Both the position numbers and the translations under genes were made by a program. A stretch of DNA of 64,000 bases, taken from positions 62,001 through 126,000 of the forward strand of contig JABUMY010000019.1 of assembly GCA_013327885.1 (NCBI GenBank). Reading direction: 5' to 3'. Of this stretch, positions 17,161 to 26,300 are shown piece after piece. Below the pieces are notes generated by a model. It made no database searches and was not told the origin of the DNA. It saw nothing but the letters and a program-made list of their open reading frames with translations. The stretch's first letter is position 1. Every line of letters starts with the position of its first letter. Origin of the DNA: Flavisolibacter longurius (GTDB lineage: Bacteria > Bacteroidota > Bacteroidia > Chitinophagales > Chitinophagaceae).

Positions 17161-17646
17161 ATGAAAAATAACGAACCAAACCTAACACTCAGGCCAACAG
17201 AAATTTCTGACCTCGACGTTCTGTTTCAATTTCAACTGGACAAAGAAGGTGGCTACCTGGCCGCTTTTATGCCAAAAGATCCGGCAGACAAAGCCGCTTA
17301 CCTGTCCAAGCATACTCGGTTGCTGAAGGATCCAACGATAAACAATCAAACCATCCTTCTTGAAAATACTGTTGTGGGTAGCATTGCAAAATTTGAAATA
17401 GAAGGCGATGCCGAGATCACCTATTGGATTGACCGAAACCATTGGGGAAAAGGCATTGCGACGAAGGCACTAAAACAGTTCCTGTCCATTGAGAGCACCA
17501 GGCCTTTATACGGGAGGGTTGCTTTTGACAACTTCGGTTCGCAAAAAGTATTGGAAAAGGCTGGCTTTGTTAAAACAGGGTCGGACAAAGGATTTGCCAA
17601 TGCAAGGCAAATGGAAATAGAGGAGTTTATTTATAGGCTTGACTAA
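17161..17646 (+). CDS. GNAT family N-acetyltransferase (RimJ/RimL-like)
   Basis: The ATG at 17161 gives 161 residues starting just before the first strand (LTLRPTEISDLDVLF), the normal place for this fold; the frame stays open for 22 codons upstream. The acetyl-CoA loop is represented by ITYWIDRNHWGKGIATKAL and the last core strand by GRVAFDNFGSQKVLEKAGF. This is the RimJ/RimL-type subfamily that acetylates amino groups of proteins or small molecules. The acceptor is unknown. It is a single gene preceded by a 377-bp gap. Confidence 0.85.
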   Translation: MKNNEPNLTLRPTEISDLDVLFQFQLDKEGGYLAAFMPKDPADKAAYLSKHTRLLKDPTINNQTILLENTVVGSIAKFEIEGDAEITYWIDRNHWGKGIATKALKQFLSIESTRPLYGRVAFDNFGSQKVLEKAGFVKTGSDKGFANARQMEIEEFIYRLD

Positions 17647-17789
17647 TGGTGACCATTGATCAAAATATTTTAGCTCTTTTCATCACGACCGTGTAGTACA
17701 GTAAGTAAACAAGTTTCGTGACCTGGCTGATTTGCAAAACCCAACGCAATCGCCTTTCCTCTTTTTTGCTTTTACACTAACTTCAATCC

Positions 17790-18266
17790 ATGACCCGGAA
17801 CCTTTTTCTTGCCAGTCGCCTTCGCGAAGTGCTGCTCAACGGGCAATGGATCGCCAATACCAATTTCAAAGAGCAGGTTCAAAGTGTCAACTGGCTGCAG
17901 GCTACGCATAAAGTCGAAAGTCTCAACACAATTGCTGCCCTCACCTTTCATATCAATTATTACCTGGCCGGATTGCTCTTTGCCTTTCAAACAGGCAGGC
18001 TCGAGATCCGCGACAAATACAGCTTTGACCTGCCGCCCATAAAAGACGCTGGGGACTGGGAAGCCTTGGTTGCAGAATTTTTACAAAACGCTGAAAACTT
18101 TGCGTCGGCGGTTGAGCAAATCGATGACGATCTTTTTGAACGGCCGTTCATCGATGAAAAATACGGCACTTATCTGCGAAATATCGAAGGGGTGATCGAA
18201 CACAGCAATTATCACCTCGGGCAGGTAGTGCTGCTTCGCAAATTAGTGACGCAAAACCTTTCCTAA
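17790..18266 (+). CDS. DinB-like protein
   Basis: A 158-residue helical protein with the His pattern of the DinB superfamily: LTFHINYYLAGLL in the second helix and VIEHSNYHLGQVVLLRKL in the last. These would form the metal site. The sequence is only remotely like the DinB gene at 1446, so it is a separate lineage. Bacteroidota carry many such proteins of unknown substrate. The gene is flanked on both sides by short gaps and small GNAT genes on the same strand, which could be one transcription unit, although the gaps exceed 100 bases. Confidence 0.75.
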   Translation: MTRNLFLASRLREVLLNGQWIANTNFKEQVQSVNWLQATHKVESLNTIAALTFHINYYLAGLLFAFQTGRLEIRDKYSFDLPPIKDAGDWEALVAEFLQNAENFASAVEQIDDDLFERPFIDEKYGTYLRNIEGVIEHSNYHLGQVVLLRKLVTQNLS

Positions 18267-18369
18267 CCCTTGCAAACAAAGCAACGGTTACGACAATGCG
18301 TTTTTTGCTGATTGATTAACAGGTTGGGTTTGCCAAAAAAGTGATCCATCACCTTTAAAAAGAGTGGAC

Positions 18370-18816
18370 ATGGATATTAAAATTAACGTTCTTGAACAGG
18401 GAGACTTATCCGAACTGAAAGAACTGCTGGCTGTATTTGAAACGGAATTTGAGATGAAGGATTTTACGCCGCCGGCAGATGACCACCTGCAAGCTTTGCT
18501 GGCAAAAGATAGCTTTTATGCCATCACGGCCAAGGTAGGGGGAAAGGTGATTGGCGGGCTGACGATCTATGTGCTCGATCAGTATTATTCCACAAAACCG
18601 CTGGCCTATATCTATGACCTTGCTATTTTAAAAAGCTACCAGCGAAAAGGAATCGGAAAAAAATTTATGGCCTTTACAACCGATTTTTTCCGGCAGAAAG
18701 GTTTTGCCGAAGTATTTGTGCAGGCAGACAGGGTAGATGGTTATGCGTTGAATTTTTACCGCCTTACCAATCCCACCAACGAAGAAGACGTGGTGCATTT
18801 TTATTACACACTCTGA
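18370..18816 (+). CDS. AAC(3)-I-like GNAT acetyltransferase
   Basis: From the ATG at 18370 the product is 148 residues (a GTG two codons earlier is also possible). It is a GNAT whose details resemble AAC(3)-I aminoglycoside acetyltransferases: AYIYDLAILKSYQRKGIG for the acetyl-CoA loop, VFVQADRVDGYALNFY for the following strand and helix, and EEDVVHFYYTL at the end, where AAC(3)-I has an EEVMHFDI-like ending. AAC(3)-I enzymes acetylate the 3-amino group of gentamicin-type drugs. A chromosomal relative in an environmental bacterium may have another substrate. It converges on dcd. Confidence 0.75.
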   Translation: MDIKINVLEQGDLSELKELLAVFETEFEMKDFTPPADDHLQALLAKDSFYAITAKVGGKVIGGLTIYVLDQYYSTKPLAYIYDLAILKSYQRKGIGKKFMAFTTDFFRQKGFAEVFVQADRVDGYALNFYRLTNPTNEEDVVHFYYTL

Positions 18817-18875
18817 CCTTTCGTTCACAGTACCAACGATGAATTACTGCCTTGCAGAAAGGTTTTGCCTATTGC

Positions 18876-19412
18876 TTAAAACGAATTCTTCCACATCATA
18901 CTTTCCACGGGGCGGTTGGGCTGCCCGCTGTATTTAGCGTTGGCTTTTTGGTTGTATTTTACTTCAATCTCCCCGTCAACCGGGAAATAGATCAGTTGTC
19001 CTACAGGCATGCCGGCATACACTTTCACCGGTTGCTTAACGGATATCTCCAGCGTCCAGTTGCCGCAAAAACCAACATCACCTTTACCAGCGGTAGCGTG
19101 AATATCAATGCCCAGTCGTCCCGTAGACGATTTGCCTTCCAAAAAAGGCACATGCGCATGGGTTTCGGTGTATTCCATGGTCACACCCAGGTAAAAGATA
19201 TGGGGATAGAGGACGAAGCCGTCTTCAGGTATCTCGAAGGTTTCAATTTCGTTGTGCTTTTTGGCGTCCAAAATGTGCTCACGATAGGTGGCCAGCATTT
19301 TTCCCAGGTGCACATCATAGCTGTTGCTGCCCAAACATTCTCTTTTGTAGGGTTCAATTTTAATCGTTCCCTTCTCTATTTCTTCCAGAATGCGCTTATC
19401 GGATAAAATCAT
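18876..19412 (-). CDS. dcd: dCTP deaminase
   Basis: The true start is the ATG at 19412, which gives the standard 178-residue enzyme beginning MILSDKRILEEIEKG; the frame remains open far upstream over the divergent gene but that part is not protein-like. Diagnostic blocks are LGSNSYDVHLG, FLEGKSSTGRLGI (90-102), GDVGFCGNWTLEIS with the catalytic Glu near 122 and MPVGQLIYF. The enzyme deaminates dCTP to dUTP, a step towards dTTP. It is divergent from the phosphopantetheinyl transferase gene, with 69 bases between the two starts. Confidence 0.93.
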   Translation of the reverse strand: MILSDKRILEEIEKGTIKIEPYKRECLGSNSYDVHLGKMLATYREHILDAKKHNEIETFEIPEDGFVLYPHIFYLGVTMEYTETHAHVPFLEGKSSTGRLGIDIHATAGKGDVGFCGNWTLEISVKQPVKVYAGMPVGQLIYFPVDGEIEVKYNQKANAKYSGQPNRPVESMMWKNSF

Positions 19413-19435
19413 GCGTATTTTGAATTTTGCCTTTA

Positions 19436-19443
19436 TACTTTTG
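19436..19443 (+). promoter_or_regulatory. Possible -7 box (TACTTTTG) for the phosphopantetheinyl transferase gene
   Basis: TACTTTTG matches the Bacteroidota -7 consensus TAnnTTTG exactly and lies 38 bases before the ATG at 19482. No well-spaced -33 element is obvious. Confidence 0.45.
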
Positions 19444-19481
19444 ATTGCGGACGGAGCAAAATAACTGGTAAATAGCAAACG

Positions 19482-20144
19482 ATGCCCATTTTTTTTCAAC
19501 AGGATATTGACGGGGACACAAAACTGGCAGTCTGGAAGATTGAAGAGGAGGAGTCCTTTTTTAGCGTGCCGCTGCATCGCGACATAACCCATCCTCACAA
19601 GCGGCTGCAACACCTGGCCGGCCGTTATCTGTTGCGGCATCTTTTCCCGGCATTTCCGCTTGAACTGATAAAAGTTGCCGATACCCGCAAGCCTTATCTT
19701 GATGACGAGGCCTACCATTTTTCCATTTCGCACTGCAGCGACTATGCGGCAGCCATCGTCAGCCGCAGCAAAAGGGTGGGTGTGGATATTGAGCTTCCTT
19801 CGCCAAAAGTGGAGCGGATCAAAGAAAAGTTTTTGCACCCAGATGAATTGGCTGAAGTCAATCGGCAAAGAGCAATAGGCAATGGGCAAATGGAAAGCCT
19901 TTTGGGCAGGCAATCGGAATTGGAACTGGCCCGGCTTACACTGTTATGGTCGGCAAAAGAAGCGGTGTACAAATGGTGGAGCTATGGCAGTGTTGATTTC
20001 AGCGAAATGATAAGGCTGCAGCCTTCCGTACTGCAGCCTTCGGGTTCGTACCCTGGACGCTTTCTTGCCAGGGAAGAAGAGCACCCGCTAACCATTCACT
20101 ACCGTTTATTTAACGGCCTTTCGCTGGCCTGGGTGGTAAAATAA
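19482..20144 (+). CDS. 4'-phosphopantetheinyl transferase (Sfp-like)
   Basis: This 220-residue protein has the two Sfp-type motifs: VGVDIE (99-104; Asp102 and Glu104 for magnesium) and LLWSAKEAVYKWW (154-166; Glu160, Lys164). It transfers phosphopantetheine from CoA to carrier proteins of fatty-acid, polyketide or peptide synthesis. Between the motifs, residues about 126-137 (NRQRAIGNGQM) are encoded by a word-like repeat (19859-19893) that otherwise lies between genes, so the repeat seems to have inserted in frame. A short direct repeat CTGCAGCCTTC occurs twice at 20016 and 20031. The stop codon abuts the stop of the convergent DUF2130 gene. Confidence 0.88.
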   Translation: MPIFFQQDIDGDTKLAVWKIEEEESFFSVPLHRDITHPHKRLQHLAGRYLLRHLFPAFPLELIKVADTRKPYLDDEAYHFSISHCSDYAAAIVSRSKRVGVDIELPSPKVERIKEKFLHPDELAEVNRQRAIGNGQMESLLGRQSELELARLTLLWSAKEAVYKWWSYGSVDFSEMIRLQPSVLQPSGSYPGRFLAREEEHPLTIHYRLFNGLSLAWVVK

Positions 20145-21467
20145 TTATTTCATCAGGAGTGGTTGTTCTTCTTCCTCATCTGCGCCGTTGTCCAGCAGGG
20201 GAATGTTGCCTACCGATGCTCCCGCAATGCCTTTGATGGAACCATAAAGGCCGGATGTGCTGATAAGCACTTTTTGTAATTGCTTTTCGCGTTCCTTCCA
20301 CAGCTTTTCCATTTGTATGCGCTCTTTGTCAATGGAAACTTTCATCGATAAAAAACCTTCCACGATGGTTTCCATCTGCTGGCGAAACTCGTTACCAGTA
20401 AGGTAATCGTAAAGCAACTGCATTTTTTCGCCTTTGTTCTCTTCCCCTTTCTTAGTTTCGGCAATGCGAATGATGGTATGCCGCATGGCGGTTGTCAGCG
20501 CAATCACTTCGCTGAACGAACAGATCCAAATGCCATCGAGTTCGCCAAAGCATTTAAAGTCTTTGGGATAAGCCTGCGTCACAAGGATCGCCACATCGGC
20601 GCCCTGGCTGCGCATGTCGTTCTTTAATTTTTCGATCCAGCTTTGCTGGAAGGTTTTGGTGCGCTTGCTTTCAAAAATGATCTTACCGCAATCGTGGCCA
20701 AGATGATTGCGTACGGTTTGCATGCAGTCAGCGCCTTCCACACCTTTGCCTACTTCGCCGACAATATCAAACGGAAAATGATCTTTCAGCAATTCTTCCA
20801 GGAGTAATTCCTGCACTTCGCCCTGGCGTTGCATTGATCCCTGCTCGGCACGTTTTTTCATTTCCTCAATCAGCTTTTTTTGCTCTTCGAGCTGCATTTG
20901 CAGATCTTTCATCCGAAAGAGGTGTTCTTCTTCTTTCACGGCCAGGCGCTGGGCTTCGTCGCGGCGCAGCTGGTCCAAAAGGCTCGCCTTTTCCTGCAAC
21001 AGCTTTTTCTGCACCTGCAGCTCAAGTTCCGACTCTTTTGTGGCCAGCTCTTTTTCGCGGCGCATAAAATCCAGCTCCCTTTGTTGTGCCGATTTAAGCT
21101 TGGCTTCTTTTTCCTGGTCGGCTTCTTTTAAAATGCGCAACTGGTTTTCAAAATCCTGCGAAACGGACTTGCGGATCTGCTGTTGCAATTCGGCCTGCAG
21201 CTTTTCTTTTTCGGCCTGGGCTTGTTGCTCCATTTTCTGCCGCTCCTGCAGCAGTCGCTCCTGGAAGATCTCGTTTTGCTTTTTGCGCTTCTCTTCAAAC
21301 TCGGCTTGCTGGGCCGCCAGTTTGTTGCGTTCGGCGTCTATGCTGGAAAGCGATTGCTGTAATTTTTGTTCGTATTCCCGCTTGATCTTTTGCTCTACAT
21401 CAGAAGACAACACCTGCTCCACGTCAAAAGCATGTGTACACTGGGGACATTTTATATGCGTAGCCAT
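20145..21467 (-). CDS. DUF2130 family coiled-coil protein
   Basis: The ATG at 21467 gives 440 residues, typical of DUF2130. The protein opens with a CPQC pair in MATHIKCPQCTHAFD, resembling half a zinc ribbon, then has a long Glu/Lys/Gln-rich coiled coil (about 25-225). The DUF2130 core follows (KDHFPFDIVGEVGKGVEGAD, IIFESKRTKTFQQSW, VTQAYPKDF), which recalls nuclease-like folds. Function is unknown. The region between its start and the upstream dehydrogenase gene contains a terminator, so it should have its own promoter. Confidence 0.85.
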   Translation of the reverse strand: MATHIKCPQCTHAFDVEQVLSSDVEQKIKREYEQKLQQSLSSIDAERNKLAAQQAEFEEKRKKQNEIFQERLLQERQKMEQQAQAEKEKLQAELQQQIRKSVSQDFENQLRILKEADQEKEAKLKSAQQRELDFMRREKELATKESELELQVQKKLLQEKASLLDQLRRDEAQRLAVKEEEHLFRMKDLQMQLEEQKKLIEEMKKRAEQGSMQRQGEVQELLLEELLKDHFPFDIVGEVGKGVEGADCMQTVRNHLGHDCGKIIFESKRTKTFQQSWIEKLKNDMRSQGADVAILVTQAYPKDFKCFGELDGIWICSFSEVIALTTAMRHTIIRIAETKKGEENKGEKMQLLYDYLTGNEFRQQMETIVEGFLSMKVSIDKERIQMEKLWKEREKQLQKVLISTSGLYGSIKGIAGASVGNIPLLDNGADEEEEQPLLMK

Positions 21468-21533
21468 TGCGGTTCTTTTGGGCAAATTAACGCCTCTTCC
21501 TAAAAATTTTAGCGAATGTGGAAAAAGATTGCA

Positions 21534-21558
21534 TAAAAAAAGTCCCGCATGGCGGGAC
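21534..21558 (-). terminator. Rho-independent terminator after the alcohol dehydrogenase gene
   Basis: On the minus strand, GTCCCGC-CAT-GCGGGAC is followed by TTTTTTT. It starts 24 bases after the stop codon at 21582. Confidence 0.85.
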
Positions 21559-21581
21559 GTATACCTTGTTGTTTCAGGCAT

Positions 21582-22667
21582 TTATAACGTAGCCATGTCA
21601 ATCACAAAGCGGTATTTAACATCGCTTTTCTCCATCCGTTCGTACGCCTGGTTGATATCCTGCATGGGTATTACTTCCACATCAGACGTGATATTGTTTT
21701 CAGCGCAATAGTCCAGCATTTCCTGGGTTTCGGCAATGCCGCCAATAAGCGAACTACCTACCACTTTCCCCTGGAAGATAAAAGGAATGGAGGCGACCTG
21801 GATGGGATCGGGCGGTACGCCGAGGCAAATTAGGGTGCCTTTTGATTTCAACATACTGATGTAAGGGTTGTAGTCGTGGTTGGAAGCGATGGTATCCAAA
21901 ATATAATGAAAACTGTTGCCGGCTTTTTGTACTTGTTCTTCATCGGTTGATAAGAGAAAATTTTGCGCTCCCAGGTTTCGGGCATCTTCCCGTTTGTGCG
22001 GCGATGTACTGATCACCGTTACATCGGCGCCCAAGGAAACGGCAAATTTTATGGCCATATGTCCCAATCCGCCTAATCCTACAATGCCCACTTTATGTCC
22101 TTTACCGATTTTCCATCGACGTATAGGAGAGTAGGTGGTGATGCCAGCGCAAAGGAGCGGCGCTACTTTCTCCAGCGGCAAATTGTTTTTTACCCTCAAT
22201 ACAAAATCTTCGTTCACCACAATCTGGTTCGAATAGCCGCCGTAGGTGATGCCACCGGTTTCTTTTTCGGGGAAACCGTAGGTGAACGTCGGACCGTTGA
22301 GGCAATACTGTTGCTGGCCATCGTTGCAGTTTTCACAAACCCGGCAGGACTCCACCATACAGCCAACACCAACGGTTTCTCCTTCTTTAAATTTTTTTAC
22401 ATGTTCGCCAACGCTTGTTACAACACCCACGATCTCATGGCCGGGAACCATGGGATAAACGGAAAGACCCCAGTCGTTCCTGCTAAGGTGAATGTCCGTA
22501 TGACAAACACCACAATACCTGATCTCGATTAGTACATCATGGGGACCGATGGCCCGGCGATTAAAGTTCCAGGGTGCCAGCGGTGTTGTGCTTGACTTTG
22601 CTGCATACGCTTTGGAGGGGATGGTGCCGGCAGTACCGGGCGCCACCTGGACGTTTGTTTCCTGCAT
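21582..22667 (-). CDS. Zinc-dependent NAD(P) alcohol dehydrogenase (YahK/CAD type)
   Basis: A 361-residue medium-chain dehydrogenase. The catalytic zinc site is seen in CGVCHTDIH and GHEIVGVV, the structural zinc site in the four Cys of CRVCENCNDGQQQYC, and the cofactor fold in GIVGLGGLGHMA. STSPHKREDA after the second strand suggests NADP preference, as in YahK and cinnamyl alcohol dehydrogenase relatives. These enzymes reduce a broad range of aldehydes. The gene is followed by its own terminator and is divergent from the SPW gene. Confidence 0.9.
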   Translation of the reverse strand: MQETNVQVAPGTAGTIPSKAYAAKSSTTPLAPWNFNRRAIGPHDVLIEIRYCGVCHTDIHLSRNDWGLSVYPMVPGHEIVGVVTSVGEHVKKFKEGETVGVGCMVESCRVCENCNDGQQQYCLNGPTFTYGFPEKETGGITYGGYSNQIVVNEDFVLRVKNNLPLEKVAPLLCAGITTYSPIRRWKIGKGHKVGIVGLGGLGHMAIKFAVSLGADVTVISTSPHKREDARNLGAQNFLLSTDEEQVQKAGNSFHYILDTIASNHDYNPYISMLKSKGTLICLGVPPDPIQVASIPFIFQGKVVGSSLIGGIAETQEMLDYCAENNITSDVEVIPMQDINQAYERMEKSDVKYRFVIDMATL

Positions 22668-22850
22668 AAAAATTTGTTTTTAAGATGAATGATGGCGGTG
22701 CTTTTACAGGCGGTTCACAGCGGGGGGACTCCTTTAAAGTTAGGCTGATTTCCAGAGAATAATAAATTAGGAATAAAAAAATTTGTAGGCCCTGGCAATA
22801 CTGTGGCACATTATATGGAGAAATGGTGGGTGAATTAAAATTTGAGGAAT

Positions 22851-23243
22851 ATGAGATTATCGACGAAGGTGCATGGATATCTGGATTATGGGGTAGGAGC
22901 GTTGCTGATAGCTGCGCCTTGGCTTTTTGGTTTTGACCGGCGCGGGGCCGAAACCTGGGTACCGGTGCTACTGGGTGCCGGTGCAATTTTTTACAGCCTG
23001 TTCACCGATTATGAGTTGGGCGTTGTCAGCGGTATATCGATGCGTACCCACCTGGTGCTTGACTTGATGAATGGATTTATCCTGGCGCTTTCGCCCTGGA
23101 TCTTTGGCTTTGCTGATTATGTATACCTGCCGCACCTCGTTTTGGGTATACTGGAAATTGGTGTTGTGCTCATCACCAACCGTCAGCCCGACTATGGCCC
23201 TAGCCATAAAACACAGGAACCTTCCAGGTCGATACATGCGTAA
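22851..23243 (+). CDS. SPW repeat integral membrane protein
   Basis: The ATG at 22851 gives 130 residues; a TTG three codons upstream is the other option. Two copies of the SPW motif are present (APWLFGF and SPWIFGF), each at the end of a hydrophobic helix, with four membrane spans in all. SPW proteins are small inner-membrane proteins of unknown function. The gene ends just before the inverted repeat at 23254-23341, beyond which the convergent treY::malQ gene ends. Confidence 0.82.
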   Translation: MRLSTKVHGYLDYGVGALLIAAPWLFGFDRRGAETWVPVLLGAGAIFYSLFTDYELGVVSGISMRTHLVLDLMNGFILALSPWIFGFADYVYLPHLVLGILEIGVVLITNRQPDYGPSHKTQEPSRSIHA

Positions 23244-23253
23244 GGACTGGTAG

Positions 23254-23341
23254 TGAGATATTGGGATATTGCGATATTCGTTCTTCATTTAGCGGCACTG
23301 ATAAATGACCATTTCCAATATCCCGATATCCCAATATCTCA
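23254..23341. repeat. Word-like inverted repeat (GATATTGG family) between convergent genes
   Basis: A 25-base arm (23254-23278, words GATATTGGGATATTGCGATATT) pairs with 23317-23341 at 23 of 25 positions around a 38-base loop. More GATATTGG-type words continue to about 23363. It could stop transcription from both sides, but no T-run is present. Confidence 0.8.
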
Positions 23342-23370
23342 ATATCCAATTATCCCAATATCCTCACTCT

Positions 23371-26300
23371 TCACTCCCTGTTATACACCCTTGTCCATTC
23401 CAGCAACAGCCGTTCGGTTGCAGAATTGAGCTGACCCTGTTTTAGCCGCCACGACCAATTGTTCTGTGCCGATGAAGGCACATTCATCCGGGCTGATTCG
23501 TCCAATCCCAATACATCCTGTATCGGCAAAACTGCGATGGAAGCCACCGAACTGTAGGCCAGCCGTGCCAGCACAAGGTGAACGTTGTGCTCACCCACTT
23601 CCATCCCGGCATATTGCCGTATGCGGCTCTTGACATCCTCGCCGGCTTCGGTGCGAAACCAGCCCACGGTTGTGTTGTTGTCATGCGTGCCGGTATATAC
23701 CAAAAAGTTCTTTTCGTAATTGTGCGGAATGTAATCCGAATGGGGCATGTCGCCGCCAAAAGCAAATTGCAGCACCTTCATGCCCGGCAAGCGAAACGCA
23801 TCACGCAGGTGAAGCACATCGGCATCAATATCGCCAAGGTCTTCGGCCACAAAAGGCAGGTCGCCCAATGCCATTTCCACCGCCTGGAAAAACTCAGCCC
23901 CCGGCCCCGGCACCCATTTGCCTTTGCGGGCTGTTTGCTCGCCTTCGGGCACTTCCCAATAAGCGGCAAAAGCACGAAAATGATCCAGTCGCACCAGGTC
24001 AAACAATTCAATGTTCTTTCGCAAGCGGCCTATCCACCACGCATAACCGTTTTCTTTTAGCACATCCCAGCGAAATACCGGCATACCCCACAACTGCCCG
24101 TCATCGCTGAACGCATCCGGCGGTACGCCAGCCACACCGGTGCGTTTGCCCTCTTCATCTACGGCGAAAATTTCCCTTGCTGCCCACACATCACTGGAAT
24201 CGTACGAAATATAAAACGGCAGATCGCCAATAAAGCGGATGTTGCGTTTGTTGCAGTATGACCGCAGGTCGTGCCATTGCTGCGCAAAAATGAACTGCAG
24301 CCATTTGATCTTTTTGATCTCTCGGCTGTGTTTTTGCCCGAACTTTTTCAGGGCTTCCTCATCGCGTTTTTTGAATTCATCCGGCCAGTCAAACCAGGGT
24401 TTGCCTTCGTGTACCTTTTTGAGTTGCATATAGAGGGCAAAATCATCCAGCCATTCTTTTTCGGTTTTAATGAATAACCTGAATGCGTCGTGCAGCGGGT
24501 GTTCTTTGTCGTGCAGGAAAGCAGCAAAGGCGATCTCAAACATTTCTTCTTTCACTCTTTCTGCTTCTGCAAAATCAGTATGGGCCTCTTTCGGCAGTCG
24601 CCTTGTTCGCAGGTCTTCTGCTTGTAGAAGCCCCTCTTTTACCAGCAGTTCCGGTGAGATAAGCAAGGGATAACCTGCCTTGCTCGAAAGCGCACTGTAG
24701 GGTGAATAACCCTGGCCTTCTTCGGTTGGATTCAGCGGAAGCAACTGCCAGAATTTTTGCTTGGTGCGGTACAAAAAATCGGCAAACTGTTTGGCCTCCG
24801 GCCCCATATCGCCAATGCCAAATGCTGACGGAAGCGAAGAAATGTGTACCAACAAACCGGCCCCGCGAATATTGGTCTCCTGTCTTGCTTTTAAAATGGC
24901 CACCGGGAAGTGACTGAACAGGTCAGCCGCCAGCAGGCCTTTGCCTTTTTCTACCTGGCTGCGGGTAAACACGGTCTCGAGGCTACTTTCAATTTCTTTT
25001 GGTAAGATGATCTTCGTATCCTTCCAGTCGATCTCGAAAAAAGTTTTTTCCTGCTCTTTGCAAAGAAGGGCGTTGTGTAGGGGAACCGCCACCACCTGCA
25101 CGGCCGATTTGTGCCGGCGGGCAAAAGCCAGCACATGATTTTTATAAGCACCTTCCACGCCCAGCGGAATGTATTCGCCTTCAGCAAAAAGATCCGGGTT
25201 GGTTTTGCGCAGCTGCAGCAGTTGTTGCGTCAGCCAAAGTTTTACGTGTGCGCTGTACCGTGTTTCCCATAATTCACTAAACAAATCGTCTTCGCTTTTG
25301 CCTTCAAATGATTGCAGCACTTGCTGCCGCTTTTCATAATCCACCGGGCGGCGATTATCGGGGTCAACAAAGCTGAAATCCCAGAACTCGCAACCCTGGT
25401 ACACATCAGGCACACCAGGACAAGTTGCTTTCAGCACCAGTTGCGACAGCGAATTGATGATGCCGTGGTCAGCGATCTTTTCGATAAAAGCGCTAAAGCT
25501 TTTCCAAAAAGCGCCTTTCTTGTCTAACAGCGCAAGGGCAAATGCTTTGACACCTTCTTCGTAGGTTGTATTGGGCTCTGTCCAGTTGGAATGCACCTTG
25601 GCTTCCCGCAGGGCTTTTTGCAGGTAGTCCTGTATGCGGGTGGCAAATGCATCTTCGTCTTCGCCGGGCATAGGGTAGTTGCCAACAAGCACCTGGTACA
25701 AAAAATATTCATCATTGTCGTCCGGTGCACCGCCTTTTTTCAGGTCTTTATTCAATTCCCGCCATTCGGTTACATGGGCCAGCCATTCTACGTGCAGGTC
25801 GGTAAGCACATTCAGCCGGGCACGGGTGTCTTCGCCACGTTTGGTGTCGTGCGTAGAGCTGCCATTGAGCGACAGCGGCCAGGCTTCTTTGCGAGCCAAC
25901 ATCTTGCGATGAAAGCCATCCACCGTATCGCCAAATGCTTCCGGTGCATCACCCACTTCGTTGTGCCCGATAAAGCGGTGGTAGGTGTACATCAGGGTAT
26001 CTTCCACGCCTTTGGCCATCAGCGGACCGGTAAACTGCATCATTCGCTGGTAAAACTGCCGTATGCGATCGTTCAGGTCTGCATTGTTTTCGTGCGGACG
26101 GTGAAGCAACACGGCCTCCAATACGCCAACGGCTTCACCCGATTCGCCGGCCCGGCGCAAGGCTTGAAGAATATCGCGAACACCTTTTTCTTCCTCACCA
26201 CTCAGCGGTACCTGTTCGCCATAAAAACGATAAACAGGGAACCGGATAAGAAATTCACCAATGGCCGATTTAAGGTCGTCCGAAGGAATGCGGGCCAGTT

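Noticed and set aside
19413-19913. Upstream extension of the dCTP deaminase frame
   Set aside because: The enzyme is complete from the ATG at 19412; the extension runs over the divergent transferase gene and its repeat.
23254-23341. Rho-independent terminator
   Set aside because: The stem is long and AT-rich with a 38-base loop and no T-run on either side; I list it as a repeat.
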